Positions 43,512-53,057 of a stretch of 64,000 bases of DNA are shown here, piece after piece (the first letter of the stretch is position 1; the number at the start of each line of letters is the position of its first letter). A program made the translations under genes and the position numbers. Under the pieces are notes generated by a model. It saw only the letters and a list, made by a program, of their open reading frames with translations. It was not told the origin of the DNA and searched no databases. Source of the DNA: Granulicella sp. L56 (GTDB taxonomy: Bacteria > Acidobacteriota > Terriglobia > Terriglobales > Acidobacteriaceae); assembly GCF_009765835.1 (NCBI RefSeq), contig NZ_LMUS01000004.1, positions 165,244-229,243 on the forward strand, given 5' to 3'.

Positions 43512-46136
43512 ATGAAGACACTGAGACTAGTTTCGACTCCGACCCGCAATCGGCGGCTGAACGAGATTATCGGGCTGACCGTTCTGGTCGGCGCTGCGCT
43601 GCTTCTACTTGCGCTGGCGACCTATACATCGACCGATCCTTCATTCAATACTGTGGGGCCTTATGCTACTGGCCGCCCCGCACATAACTGGACCGGCATC
43701 ATCGGCGCTTATGTAGCCGATGCATTGTTGCAGGCGATTGGTGTGGCAGCATTTTTTCTGCCGCTGGTGCTTGGAAGGCTGGGACTGTGCTGGATGTGGT
43801 CGCGCCCGGCTGGCTCTCCGCTGGCAAAGAGCATTGGACTGGGACTGTGGGTCATCTTCGGCCCGGCAGCGATTGCCTTGTTGCCCGGACACATGCTCTG
43901 GCATCGTACGCTGCCGATCGAAGGCGTGAGCGGACGGCTCCTCTCAGACGTAATGGTGCAGTATCTCAACCTTCCGGGCGCCTGCATTGTGGTTGCGCTC
44001 ATGGTGGCGCTATCGCTGTACCTCACCACAACTTTCACCTTCAACACGGCGCGCGAATGGAGCTTGATTCACTTCTCGTTTGCCCAATCCATGTGGGAGC
44101 GGTGGGCCCGCTGGCGCAGCAACCGGAAGAATGCCAGCATCGCGGCGGCGAAGGAGGCCTACGGCAACAAGCGCGAGCAGGCCGAACTGAAGGCGCAACG
44201 CGCCCGCGAACAGGCAGAGCGCAGAAACAACAAGGTCGAAAGCAATACCCTGCTGGGCGGTCTGTTCCGCTGGTGGGGGAAAAAGCGGACGGAGCCTATC
44301 TCAGTTGATCCACAGGAAGAAATCGCGGAAGAACCGACGTCGATGTGGCAGGCCATGCCGCGAACATTCGTGGATGCTCCTCCCGTAACTTCATTTAGCA
44401 CCGCTGCTGCCGCGGCTGCTCCATATGCGGATGCATTGGCAAAGGCGGCAACACCCGGCAATGCACTCGACGGCGAATCAAACTTTCAGCCCCACGGTTT
44501 CGAAGCAGAGCGAGTTGCTGCTCCCATTCGCACAGTGAAGAGAGCGGAAGAACCAAGGGCCACGGCATTTACACCGATTCCGGCTACTCCGCATGGGGGC
44601 GCAGAGGACGACATCTCCTTTGGCAAACGGGCCGATGCCGATATCAAGACGGTAACGATCGTGCCCAAAAGCGTGCGCGGCTATAAGTTGCCGCCCTCTT
44701 CACTGCTGCATCGCAGCGAGGAGCAAGCCACCGTGCGCGAAGACGCTCTGCGCGAAGAAGCGCGCGTGCTGGTGGAGAAGTCCGCCGAGTTCGGTGTCAA
44801 CGGTCAGGTGACGCAGATCAATCCGGGCCCGGTGGTCACAACCTTTGAGTTTCGTCCCGAGGCTGGCGTAAAGGTCGCACGCATCACCGGACTGGCCGAT
44901 GACCTGTGCCTGGCAATGGCCGCCGAGTCAATCCTGATTGAGCGGATGGCAGGCAAAAGTACGGTCGGCATTCAGGTCCCAAATCATGAACGCGAGACAA
45001 TCTGGCTGCGCGATGTGGTCGAATGCGAGAGCTTTGCGCAGAGTAAGAGCAAGCTGGTGATCGCGCTAGGCAAGGACATCAATGGCCGCATCGTCACTGC
45101 CGATCTGGCTTCCATGCCGCACGTGCTCATCGCCGGATCGACTGGATCAGGTAAATCGGTAGCGATCAACGCGATGATTATGAGCGTGCTTTTCAAGAAC
45201 ACGCCGGAGCAGGTGAGGATGATCCTCGTCGATCCGAAGCGCGTTGAGCTTGGCATGTACGAAGGCATTCCTCATCTATTTACGCCGATCATCACCGAGG
45301 CGAAGCTCGCCGCAAATGCACTGCGAAACGCCGTGCGCGAGATGGAGCGGCGGTTGAAACTGCTCGCTGCCAATCACGTTCGCAACATCGACCAGTTCAA
45401 CAAGCTCTTCGACCACGGCAGCGACTATCTGTTTGAGGACGTAAACCAGGAGCCGCTGCCCTACATCATCATCATCATCGACGAGCTGGCCGACCTGATG
45501 ATGCTCGACCGCTCGAACGTGGAAGAGTCTATTACGCGGCTGGCACAGATGGCGCGTGCCGTCGGCATCCACCTTATCCTTGCGACGCAGCGTCCTTCGG
45601 TCGATGTCATTACCGGCTTGATCAAGGCGAACGTGCCTACGCGCATGAGCTTCCGTCTGGCGACCAAGGTAGATTCACGAACGATCATCGACTCGAACGG
45701 TGCCGAGAGCCTGTTGGGACGGGGCGATATGCTCTACCTGCCGCCGGGAACGAGCCGCGTACAGCGTGTCCACGCTCCGTTCGTCACTGAAAAAGAGATC
45801 TCCGCCGTCACCGCATTCTGGAAGGCGCAGGGCGAGGCAGAGTATGTGCACGGCTTCCTCGAAGGGCCAAAGGATGAAACGGGCAAGGACGGAGATGGGG
45901 GCGACAGTGAAAATGACGACCCCATGTACGACGACGCCGTGCGCCTGGTCTTCGAATTTGGCAAGGCGAGCACCTCCCTGCTGCAACGGCGTCTGCGCAT
46001 CGGCTACGGGCGCGCCGCCCACCTGATTGACCTGATGCACAGCGATGGACTGGTTGGGCCTGCAGACGGATCAAAGCCGCGGGAGATCCTGCGGTCGCCT
46101 GACTGGGTGAGCGAAGTAGACGCGGCAATTCGATAA
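43512..46136 (+). CDS. ftsK: DNA translocase FtsK/SpoIIIE
   Basis: An 874-residue chromosome-segregation motor. Four hydrophobic segments occupy about 20-180, then a basic/helical linker (KRAEQ repeats, about 200-250) and a Pro/Ala-rich region. The motor follows, with Walker A GSTGSGKSVAINAM (about 540), Walker B IIIIIDELADLMML and TQRPSVDVITGLIK. A C-terminal winged-helix gamma domain (about 800-870) recognises KOPS-type sequences. The start ATG at 43512 gives MKTLRLVS. It is convergent with the DUF3999 gene, with 11 bases between stops. Confidence 0.95.
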   Translation: MKTLRLVSTPTRNRRLNEIIGLTVLVGAALLLLALATYTSTDPSFNTVGPYATGRPAHNWTGIIGAYVADALLQAIGVAAFFLPLVLGRLGLCWMWSRPAGSPLAKSIGLGLWVIFGPAAIALLPGHMLWHRTLPIEGVSGRLLSDVMVQYLNLPGACIVVALMVALSLYLTTTFTFNTAREWSLIHFSFAQSMWERWARWRSNRKNASIAAAKEAYGNKREQAELKAQRAREQAERRNNKVESNTLLGGLFRWWGKKRTEPISVDPQEEIAEEPTSMWQAMPRTFVDAPPVTSFSTAAAAAAPYADALAKAATPGNALDGESNFQPHGFEAERVAAPIRTVKRAEEPRATAFTPIPATPHGGAEDDISFGKRADADIKTVTIVPKSVRGYKLPPSSLLHRSEEQATVREDALREEARVLVEKSAEFGVNGQVTQINPGPVVTTFEFRPEAGVKVARITGLADDLCLAMAAESILIERMAGKSTVGIQVPNHERETIWLRDVVECESFAQSKSKLVIALGKDINGRIVTADLASMPHVLIAGSTGSGKSVAINAMIMSVLFKNTPEQVRMILVDPKRVELGMYEGIPHLFTPIITEAKLAANALRNAVREMERRLKLLAANHVRNIDQFNKLFDHGSDYLFEDVNQEPLPYIIIIIDELADLMMLDRSNVEESITRLAQMARAVGIHLILATQRPSVDVITGLIKANVPTRMSFRLATKVDSRTIIDSNGAESLLGRGDMLYLPPGTSRVQRVHAPFVTEKEISAVTAFWKAQGEAEYVHGFLEGPKDETGKDGDGGDSENDDPMYDDAVRLVFEFGKASTSLLQRRLRIGYGRAAHLIDLMHSDGLVGPADGSKPREILRSPDWVSEVDAAIR

Positions 46137-46147
46137 GAAACAGCCTG

Positions 46148-47437
46148 TTACCGATGAACTTTCCGCGCTGAATGCAAGGCGATAACAGCAAGAACGCATA
46201 TAACGGCAAGCAGCGCTATCCAGAGAAGATCGGGATAGCGCTCGGTAAGGGGACGCGTGTCTGGACGCGAACGGTAAGCGGGATTTAGCTGTTCGAGGCC
46301 AAGCTGCGCTGAGTTGGCGTGCGCAACCGTGGAGAAAAGACGAGCATAGTCGTATTGCGGAGCGTTCAGCCCGGCGTCTCCGTAGAAGAGGGTCACGGCT
46401 TGCGCTGTCGGCGCGGAGAAACAAAGCTTGCGCTGGCGCATCTCGAGTTGAATGGCGGTGATGGGAAGCGGGGCATCGTCGCCGTTGTCGACCGCCACCT
46501 CAACCGTCGCAGGCCCCTGCAAATTAGCTCCAAGAATCGCAGGAACGCTCAGTTGTTGCTGGCGAATCTCGTGTCCCGCCTGAGTGAGATGCACGCGAAG
46601 GATCGTGCCATCAATGGTCTCCGCCCCAGACTTTGGCGTTCCCGTCGGACGATCGGAGATGTGGACATCGCGGCTGAAATTGCCCTTGAAGCCCGGAGCA
46701 AGAACGAAGCTTACCTGCTCAACTGGAATTCGCTCGCCCAAGGCAAACGAAGCAATACTCTGGCGTCCCTGCTGCGCGATGGTCGTAGCTTGGTCAGCGA
46801 TAGTGTAAAGAGACTGAGCCTCGCGGCTAGGTGGAACCGTGGCGCCTTTGACCATACCTGGCGCTGCGGCAAAGCCGTGGCCACCGGGTGCCGGAGAAAG
46901 AGTTAGAACAATATGCAGATAGGGAAAACTGGACTCCTGAAGATGGAGCGTTGTGCTGTGAGAGAGATGTTGCGAAGTCAGATCGAAGAGTGTGAATTCG
47001 CCGAGCTGGGTCGCCCCGGAAGACTGAGGCGTATCTAATCCTGTGACGGTAGCAGTAGCAAGATAATCCTGACCCGCAAGATCGAGATCAACGTCTGTAT
47101 AAGGCCGGCCGGTCATCTCAAGATCGAACACAATGCTGCGCCCGCGTGTGCCGAGATTCAAAACGCGCGCAGCGGTACTATCCACCTGCCCCGGTTCGCT
47201 GAGCGTGATGGCGTACGACAGTTCCTGTGTCCCTTGATAGAGGCGAACATCTTTGAGCGATGGAGCGGCGTGAGGAAGCATCTGCGCATCGATTACAGCG
47301 CATGTTTGGCCGGCTCCAGCAGGGAGTGCGATCGTCCTCTGATAGCGCGAATACTGTTGTAAATCGAGCGAGACTTTGGGAGCCGGTGCCGCAGTCTGCC
47401 AGAAGATCAGCAACGCCAGAAGAGCAGACTTCATCAT
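46148..47437 (-). CDS. DUF3999-like membrane-anchored protein
   Basis: A 429-residue protein with a signal peptide, a long beta-rich extracytoplasmic part (including YQRTIALPAGAGQT and VRLYQGTQELSYAI) and a C-terminal hydrophobic helix (YPDLLWIALLAVICVLAV) followed by a basic tail. The layout matches the DUF3999 family of unknown function. The start overlaps the stop of the upstream gene as ATGA, so it is translationally coupled. Two ATG codons in a row (47437 and 47434) are both possible. Confidence 0.78.
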   Translation of the reverse strand: MMKSALLALLIFWQTAAPAPKVSLDLQQYSRYQRTIALPAGAGQTCAVIDAQMLPHAAPSLKDVRLYQGTQELSYAITLSEPGQVDSTAARVLNLGTRGRSIVFDLEMTGRPYTDVDLDLAGQDYLATATVTGLDTPQSSGATQLGEFTLFDLTSQHLSHSTTLHLQESSFPYLHIVLTLSPAPGGHGFAAAPGMVKGATVPPSREAQSLYTIADQATTIAQQGRQSIASFALGERIPVEQVSFVLAPGFKGNFSRDVHISDRPTGTPKSGAETIDGTILRVHLTQAGHEIRQQQLSVPAILGANLQGPATVEVAVDNGDDAPLPITAIQLEMRQRKLCFSAPTAQAVTLFYGDAGLNAPQYDYARLFSTVAHANSAQLGLEQLNPAYRSRPDTRPLTERYPDLLWIALLAVICVLAVIALHSARKVHR

Positions 47438-49254
47438 TCAACTCCTTTGTCTTCCGGCTCGGAGTCGCGCAGGGCCAGCCAGTCCTTCTGGTAGGCAAAG
47501 CTCACTGCCATGAGCAGAGCCCCGAGGCCGAGGAAGCTGACCACACGATAACCCTGACTGAGGCTACGCATGTCGTAGACGAAAGTCTTGGCGATAGTGA
47601 AGACGATCAGAATCAACGCCTGCCAGCGAATGAAGGCAGTGCGCTTCCAGAAGCCGACAGCCAGCAGCACCGCTCCATAGATCATCAGAAAAGCAGAGAC
47701 CGCAAGCGCCTTCTGCAACTCAGCGTCAGAGTGAGCGGCGGTGTGCCCCCAAACAGTATCCAGTTCGCGAACGCACGCGACGATTGCGACGAGATTGAGC
47801 GCAATGATGGAAGCCCCTGCAATGTGCAGCCAACGAGGGCTCCCCTCGTTCGAGTGACGCGCGTGAAGCGAGATCCATGCGGCGCAGGCCAGAACTGCAA
47901 TCCCAAAGAGTGCCGTGGCAAAGCGGCCATTAAGAAACGCCGCATGGACGGGCTTACCGAACCAGAGGGGCTGCAGCATGAGACCGCAGCATCCCAAAGC
48001 TAGCGCAGCCACCGCAAGCGAACGAAGGATACGATGCGCACTTGCCGAAGCTGCATCCTCTGTTGCCGTCTCAAGCCGCGCAGAGGCCCATAGCAGCGCC
48101 ACCGCTTCTACAAACCAGCCCACCGTAATCCAGCGTCCGCTGGCCTTCAGCGGAATGGCAATCGTAAGAAACACAACGGCCAAAGACAGGTGAACCGCCG
48201 ATGCAATGCTCGTTTGCGGCAATCGCAGCAGGCCAAGATAGACAACAGCAAAGAGCACCATCAACCACGGCAACAGGCTGTGATGGCCTGCATCCTGCAA
48301 AAGCACGTAGAGCGCGAGCGACGCAAAGATGGCGTTGGCCAGCGGAAGAAAGATCTCGGTGATACGGAATGCGCCTCGCTTCCCTGCCTGAGTAAGCCGT
48401 TGACTCTCCTTCCAGCCGATGGGGACCGATATGAACACTGCGAAGAAAAGGAAGACGAAGAGGGCCGTCGGTGCAAGCTGGGCCGCGGAATTGAAAGCAA
48501 TATACCAACCGATGAAGTAAGCGACGGTAGCGGGAAACGCTCCCAGCAGCAGCCTCGGCCACGGCTTGAGCCGAAGAAGGAGAACCATCGCAACATCGAT
48601 TGCAAGGATGTAGGTAAAGAGAAAAATCTCGTGGTTGCCGCCGGTAGAGAGCAGCAGCGGCGTAGCCATGCCTCCGGCCAAAGCATAGGCTGCAAGGATT
48701 TCGCTGTCCTGCGACCAGGCCATGAAGGCGTTCCACGCCGTGACCAGAACCATCGCAGCAATAGCCCCCGAAGCAGGTAACAGATGGTAAAGCTGGACGG
48801 CGGCCCAGAGCGAAAGATAAAGCACGCCGCTGCCAATCGCCTTGAGCGACCACGAAAACACCTTGAATCCCCTGTCTCGAAAACGCTCAGACCATACGAT
48901 CAGTCCCGCACCGGCGATAAGACCCACAAGGATGCGGCCCAGAGGTCCAATCCAGCGGTTATTGATTGCGAGTTGAAGAAACCATGCAGCGCCGATGAGC
49001 AACGCCACAATACCGATACGGCTGAAGAGTTGCGAGCCGATGCGGTTCTCCAAAGAGGCGCGCGGAGTATCCGCAACCCCCTTGGGAGCCGTGACCAGAG
49101 GAGGAGCCACAGTCGCTGCCGATTTCGCGGGGGAACTTCCACGCAATTGGGCAACTTCACTCTCCAGCGCCTTCACCCGCTCCGACAGGGACGCCAACTC
49201 ATTGGCAAATTGCGTTTCACGATCCTGCCGCGCGGATTCCGCCTCTTGTCCCAT
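47434..49254 (-). CDS. DUF2339 family membrane protein
   Basis: A 606-residue protein. The first 100 residues are hydrophilic with a coiled-coil (FANELASLSERVKALESEVAQL). After that come many hydrophobic helices (about 14-16), beginning LFSRIGIVALLIGAAWFLQL with NNRWIGPLGRILVGL next, the DUF2339 signature. Function unknown; it may be an envelope scaffold. The frame extends to 49458, but the ATG at 49254 fits the coiled-coil start. It precedes DUF3999 with overlap, a pairing I also associate with Pseudomonas-like genomes. Confidence 0.82.
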   Translation of the reverse strand: MGQEAESARQDRETQFANELASLSERVKALESEVAQLRGSSPAKSAATVAPPLVTAPKGVADTPRASLENRIGSQLFSRIGIVALLIGAAWFLQLAINNRWIGPLGRILVGLIAGAGLIVWSERFRDRGFKVFSWSLKAIGSGVLYLSLWAAVQLYHLLPASGAIAAMVLVTAWNAFMAWSQDSEILAAYALAGGMATPLLLSTGGNHEIFLFTYILAIDVAMVLLLRLKPWPRLLLGAFPATVAYFIGWYIAFNSAAQLAPTALFVFLFFAVFISVPIGWKESQRLTQAGKRGAFRITEIFLPLANAIFASLALYVLLQDAGHHSLLPWLMVLFAVVYLGLLRLPQTSIASAVHLSLAVVFLTIAIPLKASGRWITVGWFVEAVALLWASARLETATEDAASASAHRILRSLAVAALALGCCGLMLQPLWFGKPVHAAFLNGRFATALFGIAVLACAAWISLHARHSNEGSPRWLHIAGASIIALNLVAIVACVRELDTVWGHTAAHSDAELQKALAVSAFLMIYGAVLLAVGFWKRTAFIRWQALILIVFTIAKTFVYDMRSLSQGYRVVSFLGLGALLMAVSFAYQKDWLALRDSEPEDKGVE

Positions 49255-49323
49255 TGGCAATACTTTACCGTCATTGCGGCAGGGTTTGGCAGTTGAATCT
49301 TTCACTTGATACTCTTTGCCCTG

Positions 49324-50064
49324 ATGAAGAATGAAACGGGGCCGCTGCGAATTATGGTTGTAGACGACGACGCGTTGAGCCGCGAGGTTCTTGCGCTTCT
49401 GCTCGATCACGCCGGATACATCGTCGGCACAGCGGATTCCGGTGACGCTGCGGTGCATCAGCTAAGTACCATGCCTGAACCGCGGCCCCATGTTGTATTG
49501 GCCGACATACAAATGCCCGGCACGACCGGCAGCGCCTTGGCCCATGCTCTGCGCGAGTGCTGCGGAGCGGACTCGCTGCTGCTGGCCATGAGCGGAAGCC
49601 GCCCCAGCGATGACGTCATTCGCGACTTCGATGGTCTGTTGCTCAAGCCCTTCACCATGGAAGAGCTGTCCGCTGCCATTGCGGCAACGAACGACCTGCC
49701 CCAGGCTGCCCGCGACGCAGTTCATCAAAATCTAACCCTTCTGGATCAGGTTACTTATGAGAAGCTCGCAAAATCGATGCGGGCAGAGCGCTTGGAGCAG
49801 CTTTATACCCTATGCCTCACTGACGCAGAAGAGCGGATCACACGCATGCGACAACTTGCATCCAACAAAGAGGACGTGTCCTTCCGAAAGGAGGCTCACG
49901 CCATCAAGGGCGGCGCGGGCCTGGTTGGAGCAGTTGAGCTACAGACGTTGGCCGGAGTTCTGGAAGACGATGGCATTCAAGCTAATCATGTAGCTTCTCT
50001 TGACGAATTGATGATTTCCTGTGACCGTCTGCGTCGTATCCTGATGGCGCGAAGGAACATATAG
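49324..50064 (+). CDS. response regulator with REC and Hpt domains
   Basis: A 246-residue protein. The REC domain has the acidic triplet DDD (14-16), the phosphoacceptor Asp61 in VLADIQMPG, MSGS (89-92) and Lys108 in LLKPF. The C-terminal Hpt domain has the phosphate-accepting His192 in FRKEAHAIKGGAGL. Such a REC-Hpt protein can pass a phosphate from a histidine kinase to a second receiver. No kinase is visible in the window. The ATG at 49324 is chosen, though no clear ribosome-binding site is present. A NarL-type regulator follows 38 bases later, so the pair could be one relay. Confidence 0.82.
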   Translation: MKNETGPLRIMVVDDDALSREVLALLLDHAGYIVGTADSGDAAVHQLSTMPEPRPHVVLADIQMPGTTGSALAHALRECCGADSLLLAMSGSRPSDDVIRDFDGLLLKPFTMEELSAAIAATNDLPQAARDAVHQNLTLLDQVTYEKLAKSMRAERLEQLYTLCLTDAEERITRMRQLASNKEDVSFRKEAHAIKGGAGLVGAVELQTLAGVLEDDGIQANHVASLDELMISCDRLRRILMARRNI

Positions 50065-50102
50065 CAAATTTGTTTGCACTGCATAATGAGGAGAACGACC
50101 CT

Positions 50103-50810
50103 ATGAACGACGCAGTGAAATCAGCCGGTACCCCCACAGTCGCAGTGACACCCATCCGCATTGTCGTCGCCGACGACCATCCCGTAGTCCGCATCGGCGT
50201 CAAAAACATGCTGGAAGATGAGCCAGGCTTCGAGGTAGTGGGCCAGGCCGAAGACGGCGATGACGCGATCACGCAGACGCTCGATCTGGAGCCGGATATT
50301 CTTTTGCTCGATCTCCAGATGCCACGCCTTCCCGGTCTGGAGGCGATGCGCGCCATCATGAGCAAGTCTCCCCGGGTCAAAATCATCCTGTTGACCAGCA
50401 CCATCTCGACCCAGCAGGTCATCGAAGCCCTGCAGATCGGCGCACGCGGAATTGTATTGAAGGACGCCGTCGCCAGCGACCTCGCAACCTCGTTGCGGGC
50501 AGTCCTCTCCGGCGATTATTGGATCGGCGGCGAGCGCGTTGCCAACCTGTTGACCGCCCTGAACGAACTGATGAACAAGGCCGCCGCCGTGCCTGAGCGG
50601 AAGACCTACGGTCTGACCCCGCGCGAGCTGGAGGTCACCACCTGCATCGTCGAAGGATGCAGCAACAAGGACGTAGCGAAGCAATTTGCCATCAGCGAGG
50701 AGACCGTAAAGCGCCACCTCTCGAACATCTTCGACAAGACCGGCGTTTCGACTCGGTTGGAGCTTGCGCTGTTCGCCATCGCACATAAGCTGGTCATCCT
50801 CAACGCCTGA
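50103..50810 (+). CDS. NarL/LuxR-type response regulator
   Basis: A 235-residue DNA-binding regulator. The REC domain has IRIVVADDHPVVRIGVKNML and the phosphoacceptor Asp70 in ILLLDLQMP. The C-terminal LuxR helix-turn-helix reads GLTPRELEVTTCIVEGCSNK, then AKQFAISEETVKRHLSNI. The ATG at 50103 is preceded by GAGGAG. It sits between the REC-Hpt gene and the YpdA-like gene, all on the plus strand. The targets are unknown. Confidence 0.93.
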   Translation: MNDAVKSAGTPTVAVTPIRIVVADDHPVVRIGVKNMLEDEPGFEVVGQAEDGDDAITQTLDLEPDILLLDLQMPRLPGLEAMRAIMSKSPRVKIILLTSTISTQQVIEALQIGARGIVLKDAVASDLATSLRAVLSGDYWIGGERVANLLTALNELMNKAAAVPERKTYGLTPRELEVTTCIVEGCSNKDVAKQFAISEETVKRHLSNIFDKTGVSTRLELALFAIAHKLVILNA

Positions 50811-50824
50811 CTTTAGATCAGGCG

Positions 50825-51865
50825 ATGCAGACCTTCAGTAAGATTGAAGACATGAGCGATGGTGCAGCTTCAGACAAGGTTGATTTACTGGTAGTCGGCG
50901 CCGGCCCCACCGGGCTGGCCTGCGCCATCGAGGCGCAACGGGCAGGGTTCTCCGCGATCCTGGTGGATAAAGGCTGCCTTTGCAACTCTCTCTTTCACTA
51001 TCCCGCGCACATGACGTTCTTCACCACGCCAGAGCTGCTGGAGATCGGCGACATGCCCTTTTCCAGCCCGAACCAGAAACCCAACCGTAACGAAGCGTTG
51101 GAGTACTACCGCAAGGTCGCGGAGCACTATCGTCTCGACATCCGCCAGTACGAGACTGTAGAACGGGTCGAAGGCAGCGACGGTGATTTCACGGTTCACA
51201 CCACCGACCGCTTTGGCCGCCCACTTGTCCATCGCGCGCGCAAACTGGCCATCTCCACCGGCTACTACGACCTGCCTAACTATCTCGACATTCCCGGCGA
51301 AGAGCTGCACAAGGTCCGCCACTACTATCACGAGCCACATCCCTTTTATGGACTCGATGTAGTCGTCATAGGCGGCAAGAACTCGGCAGCCATTGCGGCG
51401 CTCGATCTCTGGCGGCATGGCGCGCGCGTAACTCTCGTCCATCGCGGTGCGGAGATGCACCGCCACGTAAAGTACTGGATCCTGCCCGACATCAACAACC
51501 GCATCAAAAATGGCGAGATCAAAGCGTACTTCAGCAGCACAGTGGCCAACATCTCAGAAGACGACGTGACACTCCAGACTCCTGAGGGATCAGTGGCACT
51601 GCCGAACCAGTTCGTCTTTGCGCTCACCGGCTACCACCCCGACTTTGATTTCATCGAACGGCTGGGAGTGCGTCTCGATGAGGCCAATGACCGTTGCCCA
51701 GTGTGCGATCCGGCTACGCTCGAGAGCAACGTTCCTGGAATCTATCTTGCGGGGGTCATCGTCGCCGGGGAACGCACCAACGAAATCTTTATCGAGAATG
51801 GACGATTCCACGGAAAGCTCATCGCCGAAGACCTCCGCGCAAAGCTGGTCGGCGCTTCAGAGTAA
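50825..51865 (+). CDS. YpdA-like FAD-dependent pyridine nucleotide-disulfide oxidoreductase
   Basis: A 346-residue flavoprotein. The FAD-binding loop is LLVVGAGPTGLACAIEAQRA and the NAD(P)-binding loop is DVVVIGGKNSAAIAALDLWR. The CLCNSLFHYP segment (about 56-65) and the C-terminal GVIVAGERTNEIFIENGRFH are characteristic of YpdA/Bdr, the putative bacillithiol-disulfide reductase. It should keep the low-molecular-weight thiol reduced with NADPH. It follows the NarL gene by 14 bases. The ATG at 50825 and one nine codons later are both usable. A redox role linked to the adjacent regulator is a possibility, not proven. Confidence 0.87.
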   Translation: MQTFSKIEDMSDGAASDKVDLLVVGAGPTGLACAIEAQRAGFSAILVDKGCLCNSLFHYPAHMTFFTTPELLEIGDMPFSSPNQKPNRNEALEYYRKVAEHYRLDIRQYETVERVEGSDGDFTVHTTDRFGRPLVHRARKLAISTGYYDLPNYLDIPGEELHKVRHYYHEPHPFYGLDVVVIGGKNSAAIAALDLWRHGARVTLVHRGAEMHRHVKYWILPDINNRIKNGEIKAYFSSTVANISEDDVTLQTPEGSVALPNQFVFALTGYHPDFDFIERLGVRLDEANDRCPVCDPATLESNVPGIYLAGVIVAGERTNEIFIENGRFHGKLIAEDLRAKLVGASE

Positions 51866-51945
51866 GCGGCTTCGCCAGTATTCCGGGGTGACCGTTCACT
51901 ATCAAATCCCGTCAGATTAATATCTGGCGGCGTAAAATAAGTATT

Positions 51946-52194
51946 ATGTCGCGAGGATGGGAGAGTAAATCCGTGGAAGAACAACAATCTCAAGCTGCTG
52001 CTCCACGACCGGACCCCGCAAAGGCCAGCGCTGAATCCGCCGAGCGGAAACGCCAACGGCAGGCGCTGGAGCTACAGCGGGAGCGCGTTCTATCGGAACG
52101 GACCTCAAGTCCGCACCGGCGATCGGCACTCGAACTCGCCCTAGCCGATATCGAAGAGAAGCTCTCCGAACTCGGCTGGACGATCCACATGTAG
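51946..52194 (+). CDS. small charged helical protein of unknown function
   Basis: An 82-residue protein rich in Arg, Glu and Gln, with a probable amphipathic coiled-coil (RKRQRQALELQRERVLSE and LALADIEEKLSELG). No recognised family. The ATG at 51946 has a GC-poor upstream region. The codon pattern looks coding, but the evidence is moderate. Confidence 0.5.
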   Translation: MSRGWESKSVEEQQSQAAAPRPDPAKASAESAERKRQRQALELQRERVLSERTSSPHRRSALELALADIEEKLSELGWTIHM

Positions 52195-52202
52195 TAGCGC
52201 TT

Positions 52203-52229
52203 GCTGTGACGATGCTAGCTGTGACGATG
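52203..52229. repeat. 12-bp direct repeat across the SDR stop codon
   Basis: GCTGTGACGATG occurs at 52203-52214 and 52218-52229, separated by CTA. On the minus strand this duplicates the last codons (HRHS, then TAG) of the SDR gene. It looks like a small tandem duplication. Confidence 0.6.
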
Positions 52230-52988
52230 TAAGACCGTTGAGTTCGCCTGGTCGATGCTCGTCAGCAGGATATTGTGAATGTTGACGTGTGCCGGACGGC
52301 TGGCGGCCCAGACGATGGCGTCTGCAACGTCTTCAGGCTGAAGCGGCGTGATGTTCTCATACACCTTGCTCGCCTTCTCTTCGTCTCCGCGAAATCGAAC
52401 CGAACTGAACGCTGTCTCGACCATCCCCGGGTCCACTGAGGTCACGCGCACGGCAGTTCCCATCAGATCGATCTTCAACCCCTGGCTGATGGCCTTCTCA
52501 GCCGCCTTGGTCGCGCAATAGACAGCGCCGTTGGCGTAGGTGATATATCCCGCTGTCGATCCAAGATTGATGACATGCCCACGGCCACGCGAGACCATCC
52601 CCGGCACCACAGCGCGGGTAACGTAGAGCAGACCCTTGATATTGGTATCGATCATCTCTTCCCAGTTCTGCGGGTCATCCTCATACAGCTTGGTCAGGCC
52701 GCGGCTCAGTCCGGCATTATTGACCAGCACGTCAATCTCCTGCCATTCGGACGGAAGCTCTTCAAGGGCCTTTTCGACCGCAGAACGCTTCTGAACATCG
52801 AGGGCAAAGACGTGCACCTCTGGTGCTCCATCTTGGAGGAGCGCCTGCTTAAACTCATCCAATCGCTCCAAACGCCGCGCACACAGCAAAAGCCTGGCAC
52901 CCTCGCGGGCAAAAGCCAACGCTGTCGCTCTACCGATTCCCGAGCTTGCTCCCGTAACAAAGACGATCTTTCCCTGTAAGGATCTCAT
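52215..52988 (-). CDS. short-chain dehydrogenase/reductase
   Basis: A 257-residue SDR. The cofactor loop is VTGASSGIGRATAL (about 12-25), NNAG lies in the middle (about 92), and the catalytic Tyr-Lys is in YCATKAAEKA (Y-x-x-x-K). It is a YdfG-like NADP-dependent type. The substrate is unknown. The ATG at 52988 is reached after a strong terminator of the upstream gene, so it has its own promoter. Confidence 0.9.
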   Translation of the reverse strand: MRSLQGKIVFVTGASSGIGRATALAFAREGARLLLCARRLERLDEFKQALLQDGAPEVHVFALDVQKRSAVEKALEELPSEWQEIDVLVNNAGLSRGLTKLYEDDPQNWEEMIDTNIKGLLYVTRAVVPGMVSRGRGHVINLGSTAGYITYANGAVYCATKAAEKAISQGLKIDLMGTAVRVTSVDPGMVETAFSSVRFRGDEEKASKVYENITPLQPEDVADAIVWAASRPAHVNIHNILLTSIDQANSTVLHRHS

Positions 52989-53007
52989 AGCTTCCTTATA
53001 GCAAAAA

Positions 53008-53036
53008 GCGAGGTGCCGTGTAGGACGGCACCTCGC
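53008..53036 (-). terminator. intrinsic terminator of the OmpA-family gene
   Basis: GCGAGGTGCCGT (53008-53019) pairs perfectly over 12 bases with ACGGCACCTCGC (53025-53036) around GTAGG. On the minus strand the stem is followed by TTTTTG. It ends the gene at 53058. Confidence 0.85.
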
Positions 53037-53057
53037 CTTTACTGGTTGACCGGCTGC

